Notes under the pieces: model-generated
Database searches by the model: none
The model's input: the letters and a program-made list of their open reading frames with translations, nothing else
Told to the model about the DNA's origin: nothing
Translations under genes and position numbers: made by a program
Shown: positions 16,073 through 26,155 of the stretch, piece after piece
Position numbering within the stretch: position 1 is the stretch's first letter
Layout of the letters: every line of letters starts with the position of its first letter
NCBI RefSeq assembly: GCF_000427665.1
Contig: NZ_KE386572.1
Location: 3,470,372-3,534,371 of the forward strand
Length of the DNA stretch: 64,000 nucleotides
From: Geminicoccus roseus DSM 18922
GTDB lineage: Bacteria > Pseudomonadota > Alphaproteobacteria > Geminicoccales > Geminicoccaceae
Reading direction: 5' to 3'

Positions 16073-17755
16073 TCAGACGGGAGGATCCAGGCAGACCGGC
16101 AGCATGTGATCGTTGAACTCCGTCCAGCTGGTCCCGGAATAGAGCTTGCCGGCGGCATTGTAGAAGCGGCCGGAATTGTTGGCGTTGTCTTCGCTGAAGG
16201 TCGGCACCGCGCGCGGGCTGCACGGCCAGACCTGCGGGATCGGGATCTCCGGCCGCTGCGCGGCGCCGCCCGGCATGAAGGCGCGGCCCTGGCTGGTGTC
16301 GACGGTGCCGTCCGACTTGGTGCGGTGCAGGTTGAGGTAGCGGTGCGGGTTCTTCTGCAGCTGCATGGCGAAGGCGGCGCCGCTCTCGGCGACCAGCTCG
16401 ATGACGTAGCGGTAGGACGAGGACAGGGTCAGCCTGGGCGAGATCGCGAGCCGGCCGTAGCGGATGATGGGGATCGCCTGCTCGAACTGGGTCAGGGTCG
16501 GCGAGGTCCGGCTCGACAGGTTGGAGGGGGTGATGGTCAGGGTGGTCCCGGCCACCACGTTCTGGCCGAACGCCACGAAGGTATCGACCGGGAACGCCTT
16601 GAACGGGCCGCTGTCGCTGCCCCGGCCGAGCCGGAACACGTCGCTGCCCGAGGCGTAGGGAGGCGGCCAGACCTGGGTATAGGGCGTGACGGTGCGGCCG
16701 GACGTGCTGGACACCCGCAGGATCCGCACGCCCAGGCGCCGGTTCAGCGCGTAGCCGGCCAGGCTGGTCCAGCGCCAGGCATGGACGGAGATCACGTCGA
16801 CGGTCTCGCCGGAAAAGCTCGAGGGCGGGGTCAGGACCTGGCGCAGGCGGCGGGTGCCGAACAGGAGCAGGGCAGGGCCCCGGTCCGCCGCGGCGGGCGG
16901 CGAGGTGGGCGCCGTCCCATTCGGGTTGGTGGGGTTCTCGTCGAACAGGCCGTTGCTCGGGCTGCCGCTGGTGTAGCGGCCGCGATAATACCAGGGCTGC
17001 CCGTACCAGGTGCCGTCGCTGTAGCCCAGCATGTAGAACGGAACCATGCCCCGGGCACCGCCGGAACTCGCATCGCTGCTCGGCTGCTGGGTGTCGGGAA
17101 GATATTGCCGGACGGCCAGGAGCCGATCCATCGGCGCGTTGGACGCGCTCAGGCCCGGATGGGCGGCCGCGGCCGAGAAGGCGTTGTTGTCGAAGGAGAA
17201 GTTCCGGGTCGGATCCGCCGCTATGTTGACGAATTCCGCCAGGATCCACTCGCCTTCGGAGACCCGCCACGGGCCGCCGTCGGCGGTGACGTCGATGTAG
17301 ACGAACGCGGTGCCGCAATACATCGAGACGCCGTTGAGCGGCTGCACCCGGTTCATCCAGGCCTGGACATGCAGGCCGCCCTGCAGCTCCGGGCTGTCGG
17401 GCACGCCGGAGGGCGAGGAGGCCGGGTCCAGGATATCGAAGCCGTTGACCTGGCGGCCGGGCTGGTAGCCCTGGGCTCCGGGCGTCACCACGCCGGCGGC
17501 GAGCTGCGCGCCCTTGGGCGCCCCCCAGTCGGTGCAGCGGAAGAACCGGACCAGATAGGTGCCGAAATTGCCGCCGCTATGCCCGTCGGTGGGATCGGAA
17601 TGCTGGCGGGCACCCTGGGTCTGCCACAGGAAGCGCTCCACCGTGCCGCTCTTGGGCGCCTGGAAGGAGAAGTAGTGTCCCGCCTGCCAGCGGATGTTGG
17701 CCTGGGTCGAGGCGTAGATCGGGCAGCCGATCAGCCGGTACTCGGGAAGCGTCAT
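16073..17755 (-). CDS. Uncharacterised 560-residue protein of the RTX operon
   Basis: I do not recognise a family. The protein is 560 residues, rich in aromatic residues, Pro, Gly, Ser and Thr, with few charged helices, suggesting a beta-rich extracellular fold. There is no classical signal peptide at ATG 17755 (MTLPEYRLIGCPIYAS), so export, if any, would be by another route. It lies between an upstream small Tat-signal protein (31-base gap) and the RTX protein downstream (15-base gap), the clearest hint to its role: a possible structural or binding partner of the RTX protein. In-frame sequence continues upstream of the chosen start but overlaps the small gene. Confidence 0.65.
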   Translation of the reverse strand: MTLPEYRLIGCPIYASTQANIRWQAGHYFSFQAPKSGTVERFLWQTQGARQHSDPTDGHSGGNFGTYLVRFFRCTDWGAPKGAQLAAGVVTPGAQGYQPGRQVNGFDILDPASSPSGVPDSPELQGGLHVQAWMNRVQPLNGVSMYCGTAFVYIDVTADGGPWRVSEGEWILAEFVNIAADPTRNFSFDNNAFSAAAAHPGLSASNAPMDRLLAVRQYLPDTQQPSSDASSGGARGMVPFYMLGYSDGTWYGQPWYYRGRYTSGSPSNGLFDENPTNPNGTAPTSPPAAADRGPALLLFGTRRLRQVLTPPSSFSGETVDVISVHAWRWTSLAGYALNRRLGVRILRVSSTSGRTVTPYTQVWPPPYASGSDVFRLGRGSDSGPFKAFPVDTFVAFGQNVVAGTTLTITPSNLSSRTSPTLTQFEQAIPIIRYGRLAISPRLTLSSSYRYVIELVAESGAAFAMQLQKNPHRYLNLHRTKSDGTVDTSQGRAFMPGGAAQRPEIPIPQVWPCSPRAVPTFSEDNANNSGRFYNAAGKLYSGTSWTEFNDHMLPVCLDPPV

Positions 17756-17786
17756 GGCGCGGTCACCCCCTTGCCGCCCGGCCGGA

Positions 17787-18029
17787 TCACTGCCGGCGCC
17801 CCCGGCCCTTCGACCAGGGCGGCCGCTTCTTGGTCCAGGTCGGCGGCAGCGGGGGGAGATCGCCGTCGTAGGCGGGCACTTCGTAGCGCGGGATGAAGTC
17901 GGAAGCCGCGTCGGCCCGGATCGCCGGCGCCAGCACGACGGCGGCGGCGGCGCCCACCCCGACCTGCAGCGCCGTGCGCCTCGTGACGGTCGGCGCTGCG
18001 TGCGGGGAAGGTTCGAGAGAGGTAGCCAT
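17787..18029 (-). CDS. Small Tat-signal protein
   Basis: 80 residues. VTRRTALQVGVGAAAAVVLA is a twin-arginine signal with its hydrophobic core, ending near AIRADAA. Only about 38 residues remain after cleavage, and these are Pro-rich and end in a basic tail (KGRGRRQ). It is first in the operon with the 560-residue protein and the RTX protein. No domain is recognised; it may be a short exported accessory or lipid/peptidoglycan-binding tail. Confidence 0.6.
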   Translation of the reverse strand: MATSLEPSPHAAPTVTRRTALQVGVGAAAAVVLAPAIRADAASDFIPRYEVPAYDGDLPPLPPTWTKKRPPWSKGRGRRQ

Positions 18030-18455
18030 CGATGGTTCCCCAATATGAACGAATCGATGCTCATGTGCTCTTCAGCACACAGATCGTCATCGTGAATAAT
18101 GGTGACGGGATGTGATGAAGATATTGATGTGCTTCATGCGGCTTGTTGGTCAAGACGAATAATGTGGCGCGATTTATACTTCTATGTTGGAATCTATATT
18201 CCGATAAATCACAAGTATGTACGTAGGCGCCTCAAAGAACGCATGATAATGCCGTCATAGTCGTTCCGCATTCCCGGCCGGGGTCTTGCGCGCGGTGGCC
18301 GCGCCGATCCCTTCCCCGATCCATGCAACCAGAAGACGTGGATCATCCTGTCGGGCTGCAACTGATGGTGCGGCCGGATGCCGGCAGGTTGCCCGCTGCG
18401 GATGCCGCGAAACCATGCGGAAGATGACGGGTCCGGCAGTGCAACTTCTAGTTTG
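18030..18455. promoter_or_regulatory. AT-rich leader and promoter region of the RTX operon
   Basis: This 426-base gap is AT-rich in its left half, unlike the neighbourhood. It holds a perfect hairpin TGTGCT-CTTC-AGCACA (18064-18079), about 35 bases upstream of the start at 18029 and so probably in the leader RNA, and a dyad GGAAT-CTAT-ATTCC (18189-18202), a possible operator. On the minus strand a TTGACC is present upstream of the hairpin but without a well-spaced -10. The right half, to 18455, shows nothing. Confidence 0.4.
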
Positions 18456-19382
18456 TCAGAACTGCAGGATGACCAGCAGGCCGGTCAGGGTGGCGATGCC
18501 CAGCAGGTGGCTGGCGAACACAACCAGGGCGACCGGTCGCTCCAGCACGTTGTAGCGCTGCGCCAGGACGAACACGCTGGCGGCGGTGGGCAGGGCCGCG
18601 GTGATCAGGGTCGGCTCCACCAGGCGCGGCGGCAGCGGGATGAACTGCAGGATCACGAACACCAGGAGAGGGAGGACCAGCAGCTTCGCACCGATCATCC
18701 CGGCCGCCATGCCGTAGTCGCGGCGCAGGCCGAGTCCGCCGGTGAGCGTGGCGCCCAGGGCGAACAAGGCGCCCGGGCCGGCGGCGGGGCCCAGGATCGA
18801 GAGAAAGCCCACCAGGGTCGCGGGCAGCTCCAGGTCCAGGGCCGCCACGACGAAGCCGGCCAAGACCGCCAGGATCAGCGGGTTGCTGGCTAGGCCCCGG
18901 GCGACCCCCAGGATCCCGGTCCGGCGGTCGCCGCCGCCGGATTCGATCAGGATCACGGTCAGGGTCTGCATCACGATCGAATCGAGGGCGGTCGCGATCA
19001 CCGCGGGCAGGGCCTGGTCCGTGCCATAGGCCGCCAGCAGGAGCGGCACGCCCATGTAGCCGACATTGCCCCAGGAGGCGCCGATCGCCACGATGGCGCT
19101 CTCCGCCCGGGTGCGGCGCAGGCCCCAACGCATGGCGAGGAACACGGCGGCGTAGAGGAACAGGGTCCCGCCCTCGTAGACCAGGTAGAAGGACGGGTCG
19201 GACAGGCGCTCGAACGGGCTCTCCGAGACCTTCCAGAACAGGAGCGCCGGCAGCGCGAACCAGAACACGAACGCGTTCAGGCCGCGCACGCCGCTTTCGT
19301 CCAGGATCTTCAGGTGGCGGGCGAGGTAGCCGCACAGCAGCACCGCGAAGAACGGGATGGCGACCCCGGCGATCATCTCCAT
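18456..19382 (-). CDS. AEC (auxin efflux carrier) family transporter
   Basis: 308 residues with about ten hydrophobic helices in two five-helix halves. Typical features are the N-terminal helix with FFAVLLCGYLARHLKILDE, ASWGNVGYMGVPLLLAAYG in the middle and LPTAASVFVLAQRYNV in the second half. Members export or import small organic acids. ATG 19382 is a good start directly before the first helix. It follows mutT in the same direction with a 46-base gap and may be read from the same transcript. Confidence 0.85.
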   Translation of the reverse strand: MEMIAGVAIPFFAVLLCGYLARHLKILDESGVRGLNAFVFWFALPALLFWKVSESPFERLSDPSFYLVYEGGTLFLYAAVFLAMRWGLRRTRAESAIVAIGASWGNVGYMGVPLLLAAYGTDQALPAVIATALDSIVMQTLTVILIESGGGDRRTGILGVARGLASNPLILAVLAGFVVAALDLELPATLVGFLSILGPAAGPGALFALGATLTGGLGLRRDYGMAAGMIGAKLLVLPLLVFVILQFIPLPPRLVEPTLITAALPTAASVFVLAQRYNVLERPVALVVFASHLLGIATLTGLLVILQF

Positions 19383-19428
19383 GGCGAAGGCTCCGTCGCC
19401 GGCGGTGGGTGATCAGGGGCGGGCTGGG

Positions 19429-19869
19429 TCAAAGAAGGTCGCAGAGCGGGGCGATCAGCGGCAGGTCGGCCTCGGGCATCGCCAGCTCGCGCAGGCGCTG
19501 CGGGCGGACCCAGCGCAAAGCCTGGGCCTCCTTGCCGACCGGGTCTCCCTGCCAGCGCCGGCAGACGAACAGCGGCATCAGCAGGTGGAAGCGCTCATAG
19601 GCATGCGAGGCGAAGGTGAGGGGGGCCAGGCAGCTCGCATGGGTGGAGATGCCGAGCTCCTCCTCCAGCTCGCGGATCAGCGCCGCCTCGGGCGTCTCGC
19701 CCGGGTGCAGCTTGCCGCCCGGGAACTCCCACAGGCCCGCCATCGGCTTGCCCTCCGGCCGCTGGGCGACCAGGACGCGTCCATCGGGATCGACCAGGGC
19801 GCAGGCGACCACCAGGACGATCGGGCGCTCGGAGGGGGGAGAAGTCGGGTTCTGGGTCAACGGCCGCAC
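19429..19869 (-). CDS. mutT: 8-oxo-dGTP diphosphatase MutT
   Basis: 146 residues with a complete Nudix box, GGKLHPGETPEAALIRELEE followed by ELGI (GX5EX7REUXEEXGU). The WEFPGGK and WVRPQRLRELAMPEADLPLI segments are typical of MutT, which removes oxidised dGTP. It starts at GTG 19869, only 17 bases after the argJ stop. The PPIase-argJ-mutT order is common in Alphaproteobacteria, so these three are likely one operon. Confidence 0.9.
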   Translation of the reverse strand: MRPLTQNPTSPPSERPIVLVVACALVDPDGRVLVAQRPEGKPMAGLWEFPGGKLHPGETPEAALIRELEEELGISTHASCLAPLTFASHAYERFHLLMPLFVCRRWQGDPVGKEAQALRWVRPQRLRELAMPEADLPLIAPLCDLL

Positions 19870-19886
19870 AAACGAAAGGGAAACGG

Positions 19887-21107
19887 TCAGGAACGGTAGC
19901 TGCCGTTGATGTCGATGTAGCCGTGGGTCAGGTCACAGGTCCAGACGCTGGCATGGCCGGGCCCTGCGCCGACGGTGACGTCGATCCGCACGTCGCGGCC
20001 CTGCAGGTGCGCGGTGACCGGCGCCTCGTCCAGATCGGCCACGGCACCGCCATCCTTGGCGACCGCGATGCCGCCGAACGCGATGGTGAGGGCCCCGACA
20101 TCGACCGGCTGGCCGGCCTTGCCGACCGCCATGGCGACCCGGCCCCAGTTGGCGTCCTCGCCGGCGACCGCGGTCTTCACCAGGGGCGAGTTGGCGATCG
20201 ACATGGCGATGGCGCGGGCGGCGCGGTCGTCGGCAGCACCGGCGACGCTGACGGTGATCAGCTTCTGGGCGCCCTCGCCGTCCTTGGCCACCTGGATCGC
20301 GAGATCGGTGCAAAGCTCGGTCAGGGCTTCGGCGAACGGGCCGGCCGGCTCGGCGACCGCCGGGTTGCCGGCCTTGCCGGTGGCGAAGCAGAGCAGGGTG
20401 TCGGAGGTGGAGGTGTCGCTGTCCACCGTCACGCAGTTGAACGAGCGGTCGGCGGCGGCTGCCAGCATCGCCTGCAGCGCCTTGGCGTCGACTGCGGCGT
20501 CGGTGAACAGAAAGGCCAGCATGGTCGCCATGTTCGGCGCGATCATGCCTGAGCCCTTGGCGATGCCGGCGATGGTCACGGTGCGGCCGTCCAGGGTCAG
20601 GGTGCGGACGGCGGCCTTGGGGAACGTGTCGGTGGTGACGATGGTATGCGCGGCGGCGGCCATCCCGGCGGGATCCAGCCGGCCGGCCAGCTCCGGCAGG
20701 TGCCGGGCGATCAGCTCCACGTTCAGGCGCTGGCCGATCACCCCGGTCGAGGCGACATAGACGTCCTCGGCGGCGCAGCCGATCGCCTCTGCCGCCGCTT
20801 GAGCCTCGCGGCGCACGGCGGCGTCGCCCTCCGCACCACGGAAGACGTTGGCGTTGCCGGCGTTGACCACCAGGGCGCGGGCGCTGCCGCGGGGCAGGAC
20901 CTGGCGGCACCAGGTGACCGGGTGGCCGCAGACCGCGTTCTGGGTGAACACGCCCGCGACCGTGGTGCCGGGGTCGAACACCGCCAGCAGCAGGTCCGGG
21001 CGGTTCTTGTAGCGCATCCCGGTCTCGGCGGTGGCGAAGCGGACGCCGGCCAGCTCGGGAAGATCGGGCAGGCGTTCGGGCGCCAGCGGCGAGACGGGAT
21101 GGCTCAT
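19887..21107 (-). CDS. argJ: Bifunctional glutamate N-acetyltransferase/amino-acid acetyltransferase ArgJ
   Basis: 406 residues. The self-cleavage site is KGSGMIAPNMATML; the Thr of ATML becomes the nucleophile of the beta subunit after autoproteolysis. NAGNANVFRG near the N-terminus and DSDTSTSDT are further family hallmarks. ArgJ moves the acetyl group from N-acetylornithine to glutamate in the cyclic arginine pathway and can also use acetyl-CoA. ATG 21107 is preferred; the upstream in-frame extension overlaps the PPIase gene. Confidence 0.95.
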   Translation of the reverse strand: MSHPVSPLAPERLPDLPELAGVRFATAETGMRYKNRPDLLLAVFDPGTTVAGVFTQNAVCGHPVTWCRQVLPRGSARALVVNAGNANVFRGAEGDAAVRREAQAAAEAIGCAAEDVYVASTGVIGQRLNVELIARHLPELAGRLDPAGMAAAAHTIVTTDTFPKAAVRTLTLDGRTVTIAGIAKGSGMIAPNMATMLAFLFTDAAVDAKALQAMLAAAADRSFNCVTVDSDTSTSDTLLCFATGKAGNPAVAEPAGPFAEALTELCTDLAIQVAKDGEGAQKLITVSVAGAADDRAARAIAMSIANSPLVKTAVAGEDANWGRVAMAVGKAGQPVDVGALTIAFGGIAVAKDGGAVADLDEAPVTAHLQGRDVRIDVTVGAGPGHASVWTCDLTHGYIDINGSYRS

Positions 21108-21135
21108 CGATCTCTTCTCGATGTCGGGAGGAAGA

Positions 21136-22074
21136 CTACTCGGCGGGGGCGGCGTCGCCGTCGGCCGGAGCCGCGTCGCCGTCGGCCGCATCGGTGGCCG
21201 GCGCCGGGGTCGAGCCGTCCGGATTGAACTTCTCGATGGTCACGCCGTCCCGGGCATCGGCCACGGTCTGCTCGATCGCCTCGCGCGCGTTCTCCTGGAA
21301 GATCTGCTCGCGCATCTCGTCCATGGTCGGCTCGCGGGTGCGCTTATCCTCGACCTTGATCACGTGGTAGCCGAACTGCGACTTGATCGGCTCCTGCGAG
21401 TAGCTGCCGGGCTCCATGGTGAAGGCGGCGGCGCTGAACTCCGGGACCATCTTGTCGCGGGTGAACCAGCCGAGATCGCCGCCCTGCTGGGCGCTGCCCG
21501 GATCCTTGGAGGCTTCCTTGGCGATCTCGTCGAAGGATTCGCCTTTCTCCAGGCGATCGATGATCGCTTCGGCGGCCTCGGGCGTCTCGACCAGGATGTG
21601 GGCGGCCTTGACCTCCTCCAGGGCGAAGCCTTCCTGCACCTTGGCCTCGTCATAGGCCTCCTGCAGCGCTTCCGGCGTGGTCGCCTCGTCGACCGCGCGG
21701 CGCAGCAGCTCGTCGCGCAGGATGCCCTGCTGGGCCTCCTCGACCCGGGCCTGCACCGCCGGCTCCTCGGCGACGCCGTCCTCGGTGGCCTTGGCCGCCA
21801 GCAGGCGGGTGTCGATCACCCGGTTGAGCAGCGGCTCGAAGACCATCTCGAGCGGCATGTTGCGGTACTGCTCGGGCAGGCTTTCCTGGAAGCGGACCAC
21901 GTCGGACCGGTGGATCTCCGCGCCGTCGACCGTCGCGACAACGGGATCGCCTTCCGGCGTGGCGGCCTGGTTCTCGACAGGGGCCGTTTCGGCCGGGGCT
22001 GGCACCGTTTCCTGGGCCTGGACCAGGGAGGTCGTGGCCAGAAGGATGGAGACGCCGAATACCGCTAGACGCAC
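21136..22074 (-). CDS. Periplasmic parvulin-type peptidyl-prolyl isomerase
   Basis: 312 residues with a signal peptide (RLAVFGVSILLATTSLVQAQ), a SurA/PrsA-like helical N-terminal part, and a parvulin domain (VKAAHILVETPEAAEAI ... GGDLGWFTRDKMVPEF ... SQFGYHVIKVEDKR). The C-terminus is a low-complexity tail of Ala, Asp and Pro with DGDAAPA repeated. It should assist folding of outer-membrane or periplasmic proteins. The likely start is GTG 22074 behind AGAGGAG; an in-frame frame extends further upstream but puts a basic stretch before the signal. Divergent from secA. Confidence 0.85.
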   Translation of the reverse strand: MRLAVFGVSILLATTSLVQAQETVPAPAETAPVENQAATPEGDPVVATVDGAEIHRSDVVRFQESLPEQYRNMPLEMVFEPLLNRVIDTRLLAAKATEDGVAEEPAVQARVEEAQQGILRDELLRRAVDEATTPEALQEAYDEAKVQEGFALEEVKAAHILVETPEAAEAIIDRLEKGESFDEIAKEASKDPGSAQQGGDLGWFTRDKMVPEFSAAAFTMEPGSYSQEPIKSQFGYHVIKVEDKRTREPTMDEMREQIFQENAREAIEQTVADARDGVTIEKFNPDGSTPAPATDAADGDAAPADGDAAPAE

Positions 22075-22280
22075 CGATGGTGCTCCTCTCTTGTCTGATC
22101 GCCGCCAGGGTCCGCTCGTTGCCGATGGACCCCGGGGCTTGGCGCGAAGGACAGGTGCCATCACTGGCGTACTTGCACAAGCGCGGTCGCGTTGACACCT
22201 TTGGTGGGAGGGCGTAGCTCACCGACCCTGGTCGGGCGAGCCTGTGCCCGGTCCACTCTTTGGCGGGATTTCCCAGCGGC

Positions 22281-24998
22281 ATGTTCGGCGCCATCGCAAG
22301 GCGGCTCTTCGGGTCGCACAACGACCGCATGGTCAAGAGCCTCAAGAAAAACGTCGACGCTATCAATGCGCTGGAACCGCAGATGGTGGCGCTGTCCGAC
22401 GATCAACTGAAGGCCAGGACGGCCGAATTCAAGGGGCGGCTGGCCCAGGGCGAGACCCTCGACGACCTGCTGATCGAGGCGTTCGCCACCGTGCGGGAGG
22501 CGGCCAAGCGCACGCTCGGGCAGCGGCATTACGACGTGCAGCTGATCGGCGGCATGGTGCTGCACCAGGGCCGGATCGCCGAGATGCGCACCGGCGAGGG
22601 CAAGACCCTGGTCTCCACCCTGGCGGCCTATCTGAACGCCTTGACCGGCGAGGGCGTCCACGTCGTCACCGTCAACGACTACCTGGCAAGGCGCGATGCG
22701 AACTGGATGGGCCAGGTCCACCGCTTCCTCGGGCTGACCGTGGGCGTGGTGGTGCCGCAGACGCCGGAACAGGCCAGGCGCGAGGCCTATGCCTGCGACA
22801 TCACCTACGCCACCAACAACGAGCTCGGCTTCGACTACCTGCGCGATAACATGAAGCACAGCTTCGAATCGCTGGTGCAGCGCGGGCACGGCTTCGCGAT
22901 CGTCGACGAGGTGGATTCGATCCTGGTGGATGAGGCGCGCACGCCGCTGATCATCAGCGGCCCGTCCGACGACAGTTCCGAGTTGTACCGCGCGGTCGAC
23001 GCGCTGATGCCGCAGCTGGTCGAGGGCGACTGGGAGAAGGACGAGAAGCAGCGCTCGGTCTCGCTGACCGAGCAGGGCCAGGAGCACATCCAGCAGCTGT
23101 TCGACCAGGCCGGCCTGCTCAAGGCGCCCGACCTGTACGACATCGAGAACGTCTCGCTGGTGCACCACACCAACCAGGCGCTGCGGGCCCATCACCTGTT
23201 CACCCGCGACAACGAATATGTCGTCAAGGACGGCAAGATCGTGATCGTCGACGAGTTCACCGGCCGGATGATGGAAGGGCGGCGCTACTCCGAGGGCCTG
23301 CACCAGGCGATCGAGGCGAAGGAGAAGGTCGCGATCCAGCCGGAGAACCAGACCCTCGCCTCGATCACCTTCCAGAACTATTTCCGCCTCTACTCCAAGC
23401 TGTCGGGCATGACCGGCACGGCCGCCACCGAGGCCTCCGAGTTCGCCGAGATCTACAAGCTCGAGGTCGTGGAGATCCCGACCCACCGCAAGATGATCCG
23501 CAAGGACGAGGACGACGAGGTCTACCGTTCGGCGCGGGAGAAGTACGAGGCGATCGTCCAGGAGATCGAGGCTTCCTACGCGAAGAAGCAGCCGATCCTG
23601 GTCGGCACGGTCTCGATCGAGAAGTCGGAGATGCTGTCCGACGAGTTGAAGAAGAAGGGCGTCCCGCACCAGGTGCTGAACGCCCGCTACCACGAGCAGG
23701 AAGCCAACATCGTCGCCCAGGCCGGGCGGCTGGGCGCCGTCACCATCGCCACCAACATGGCCGGCCGCGGCACCGACATCCAGCTGGGCGGCAATGCCGA
23801 CATGCGGATCCTCCACGAGCTGGGAGCCGATCCGGACCCGGCGGCGGTGGCGAAGATCCGCCAGGAGGTCGAGAGCGAGCAGGTCCAGGTCAAGGAGGTC
23901 GGCGGCCTCTACGTGCTTGGCACCGAGCGCCACGAGAGCCGGCGGATCGACAACCAGCTGCGCGGCCGCTCCGGCCGCCAGGGCGACCCCGGCCGCTCCA
24001 AGTTCTACCTGTCGCTGGACGACGACCTGATGCGGATCTTCGGGTCCGAGCGGATCGACGGCATGCTGCAGAAGCTGGGGCTCCAGGAGGGCGAGGCGAT
24101 CGTCCATCCCTGGATCAACAAGGCCCTGGAGAAGGCGCAGCAGAAGGTCGAGGCGCGCAACTTCGAGATCCGCAAGCAGCTCCTCAAGTTCGACGATGTC
24201 ATGAATGACCAGCGCAAGGTCATCTATGAGCAGCGCCTGGAGCTGATGCAGTCCGAGGACGTCGCCGACACCATCGCCGACATGCGCGAGCAGACCGTCC
24301 AGGAGATCGTGCGCAAGCACATCCCGGAGAAGGCCTACCCGGAGCAGTGGGACACCGAGGGGCTGCAGGCCGACGTCCAGCGCTACCTGGCCCTCGACCT
24401 GCCGGTGCAGGACTGGGCCAAGGAAGAGGGCATCGCCGACGAGGAGATCATCAAGCGCCTGAACGAGGCGGCCGACGCGCACTATGCGGCCAAGGTCGAG
24501 CAGTACGGGCCGGAGATGATGCGCCAGGCCGAGAAGAGCCTGCTGCTGCAGGTCCTGGACCATGTCTGGAAGGAGCACCTGCTTCATCTGGATCATCTGC
24601 GCCAGGGCATCTACCTGCGCGGCTACGGCCAGAAGGATCCCCTGAACGAGTACAAGCGGGAAGCCTTCAACCTGTTCGACGGGCTGCTCTCCGAGCTGCG
24701 CCAGATGGTGACGCAGGTGATGATGCAGCTCCAGGTGCGCATGCCGGAGCCGGTCCAGGGCTTCGGCCCGGAGGAGCCGCCGCGTCCGGGGCCGCGCATG
24801 GCCGGCGGTGCCGGCGGCGCGGCGCTGGCGGCGACCCCGGCCATGGCGATGGCCATGGCGGCGGACGGGCAGGGCGCCCAGGCGGCCAGCCCGGTCGATC
24901 CGGCCGATCCCTCGACCTGGGGACGGGTCGGGCGCAATGCGCCTTGCCCGTGCGGTTCCGGCAAGAAGTACAAGGCCTGCCACGGCGTGCTGGTCTGA
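22281..24998 (+). CDS. secA: Preprotein translocase ATPase SecA
   Basis: 905 residues, full length for SecA. Walker A lies in [20 protein letters not shown], the DEAD-type box is [20 protein letters not shown], and [13 protein letters not shown] is in the second motor domain. The C-terminus carries the SEC-C zinc motif [14 protein letters not shown] that binds SecB and phospholipid. A Gly/Ala/Met-rich linker precedes it. SecA drives export through SecYEG. ATG 22281 gives the usual [12 protein letters not shown] start. A terminator-like hairpin follows at 25019. Confidence 0.97.
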   Translation: MFGAIARRLFGSHNDRMVKSLKKNVDAINALEPQMVALSDDQLKARTAEFKGRLAQGETLDDLLIEAFATVREAAKRTLGQRHYDVQLIGGMVLHQGRIAEMRTGEGKTLVSTLAAYLNALTGEGVHVVTVNDYLARRDANWMGQVHRFLGLTVGVVVPQTPEQARREAYACDITYATNNELGFDYLRDNMKHSFESLVQRGHGFAIVDEVDSILVDEARTPLIISGPSDDSSELYRAVDALMPQLVEGDWEKDEKQRSVSLTEQGQEHIQQLFDQAGLLKAPDLYDIENVSLVHHTNQALRAHHLFTRDNEYVVKDGKIVIVDEFTGRMMEGRRYSEGLHQAIEAKEKVAIQPENQTLASITFQNYFRLYSKLSGMTGTAATEASEFAEIYKLEVVEIPTHRKMIRKDEDDEVYRSAREKYEAIVQEIEASYAKKQPILVGTVSIEKSEMLSDELKKKGVPHQVLNARYHEQEANIVAQAGRLGAVTIATNMAGRGTDIQLGGNADMRILHELGADPDPAAVAKIRQEVESEQVQVKEVGGLYVLGTERHESRRIDNQLRGRSGRQGDPGRSKFYLSLDDDLMRIFGSERIDGMLQKLGLQEGEAIVHPWINKALEKAQQKVEARNFEIRKQLLKFDDVMNDQRKVIYEQRLELMQSEDVADTIADMREQTVQEIVRKHIPEKAYPEQWDTEGLQADVQRYLALDLPVQDWAKEEGIADEEIIKRLNEAADAHYAAKVEQYGPEMMRQAEKSLLLQVLDHVWKEHLLHLDHLRQGIYLRGYGQKDPLNEYKREAFNLFDGLLSELRQMVTQVMMQLQVRMPEPVQGFGPEEPPRPGPRMAGGAGGAALAATPAMAMAMAADGQGAQAASPVDPADPSTWGRVGRNAPCPCGSGKKYKACHGVLV

Positions 24999-25018
24999 TC
25001 CTCCCGCGGGGCTGACGG

Positions 25019-25047
25019 CCTGCCGCCCGGCTTGAGCCGGCCGGCAG
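25019..25047 (+). terminator. Hairpin after secA
   Basis: CCTGCCG and CGGCAGG enclose a second near-perfect stem around a TTGA loop, 20 bases after the secA stop and 26 bases before the next start. No T-run. Confidence 0.45.
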
Positions 25048-25072
25048 GGTCCGCCCGGCCGACGCCTGGGCG

Positions 25073-26014
25073 GTGGACGTGTCGCAGATCCTTTTCGATC
25101 ATCTCGTGCCGGTCTATGCGCTCGTGCTGCTCGGGCGCGTGCTGGCCGGCTTCCGGGTGGTGGTGGACCAGCAGGTCCAGGGCATCTCCCGCTTCGTGTT
25201 CGACGTGGCGATCCCGGTCATGCTCGCCCGGGAGATGCTGACCGTCGACCTGCCCGCCCAGATCGAGTGGCGGCTGATCTTCGTTTATTTCGGCTGCGCC
25301 TTCGTGATCTTCGGGCTGGCCGCCTTCTCGGCCCGGCGCCTGTTCGATGCCCGCGAGGCCAAGCCCGCGATCTTCGGGATCACCTCGTCGTTCGGCAACG
25401 TCCTGGTGCTGTCGGTGCCGATCACGCTCGGCATCTACGGCGAGGCCGCGGCGGTGCCGCTGTTCCTGCTGATCGCCTTCCACAGCGCCACGCTGTTCAC
25501 CCTGACCACCGTGGTCGCCGAGCTCGGCATCGGCGCCAGCGGCGAACTGCGCAAGCTGCCCAAGGTGGTGGTCATGAACCTGATCACCAACCCGATCCTG
25601 GTCGGTTTGGCGGTGGGGGTGCTGCTGCGCTACTCGCCGATCCCGATCCCCGCCGCGGTGGACCGCACCGCGGTCCTGCTGGGCCAGTCGGCCATGCCGA
25701 TGGCGCTGTTCGCGCTCGGCGCCAATCTCGCGCGGTTCAAGCTGGGCTCGCTCTGGCGCGAAGCCTTTGTCTTGTGCCTGTTCAAGAACGTGGCGTTTCC
25801 GCTCCTGGTGTTCGTGGTGACGACCTGGGTCGTGCCGCTGGATCCAATCGGGCGCGCGGTCGCCATCGTGACGTCGGCGATGCCGGCGGGGATCAACGCT
25901 TATCTTTTCTCGGTGCGCTACAACAGCGCCGTCGGCGAGACCAGCGCCACGATTGTTGCTTCCACCATTGTGACTTTTCCGATCCTGGCGTGGCTCCTGC
26001 CTTTGCTACGGTAA
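25073..26014 (+). CDS. AEC family transporter
   Basis: 313 residues, second AEC carrier of the window and about the same length as the one at 18456 but clearly different in sequence. Helix motifs include FDVAIPVMLAREML, SSFGNVLVLSVPITLGIYGE and SAMPAGINAYLFSVRYN, the last typical of the family's C-terminal half. Starts at GTG 25073. Likely an organic-acid or amino-acid exporter; the substrate is not evident. It stands alone after the secA hairpin. Confidence 0.85.
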   Translation: MDVSQILFDHLVPVYALVLLGRVLAGFRVVVDQQVQGISRFVFDVAIPVMLAREMLTVDLPAQIEWRLIFVYFGCAFVIFGLAAFSARRLFDAREAKPAIFGITSSFGNVLVLSVPITLGIYGEAAAVPLFLLIAFHSATLFTLTTVVAELGIGASGELRKLPKVVVMNLITNPILVGLAVGVLLRYSPIPIPAAVDRTAVLLGQSAMPMALFALGANLARFKLGSLWREAFVLCLFKNVAFPLLVFVVTTWVVPLDPIGRAVAIVTSAMPAGINAYLFSVRYNSAVGETSATIVASTIVTFPILAWLLPLLR

Positions 26015-26155
26015 CATGACCCATTTGCAATGAGGCGACCTCTTCTCGACCACAGCGGTGTTGCCGTACGATGAGAACTAGGCAATGCATCTGGAGGCCT
26101 CGGCAAGAAGCCCTCAGGTGAAACGCTGCCAAGCGTCGACGTGAGGGGAAGCGCG

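Noticed and set aside
14561..17896. 1111-codon plus-strand frame
   Set aside because: Antisense to the AhpD-like, RTX and 560-residue genes; its protein is low complexity (GDR/VVA runs) with no domain.
22161..24983. 940-codon open frame antisense to secA
   Set aside because: Perfectly antisense to a full-length conserved gene; GC-rich codon structure keeps the opposite strand free of stops.
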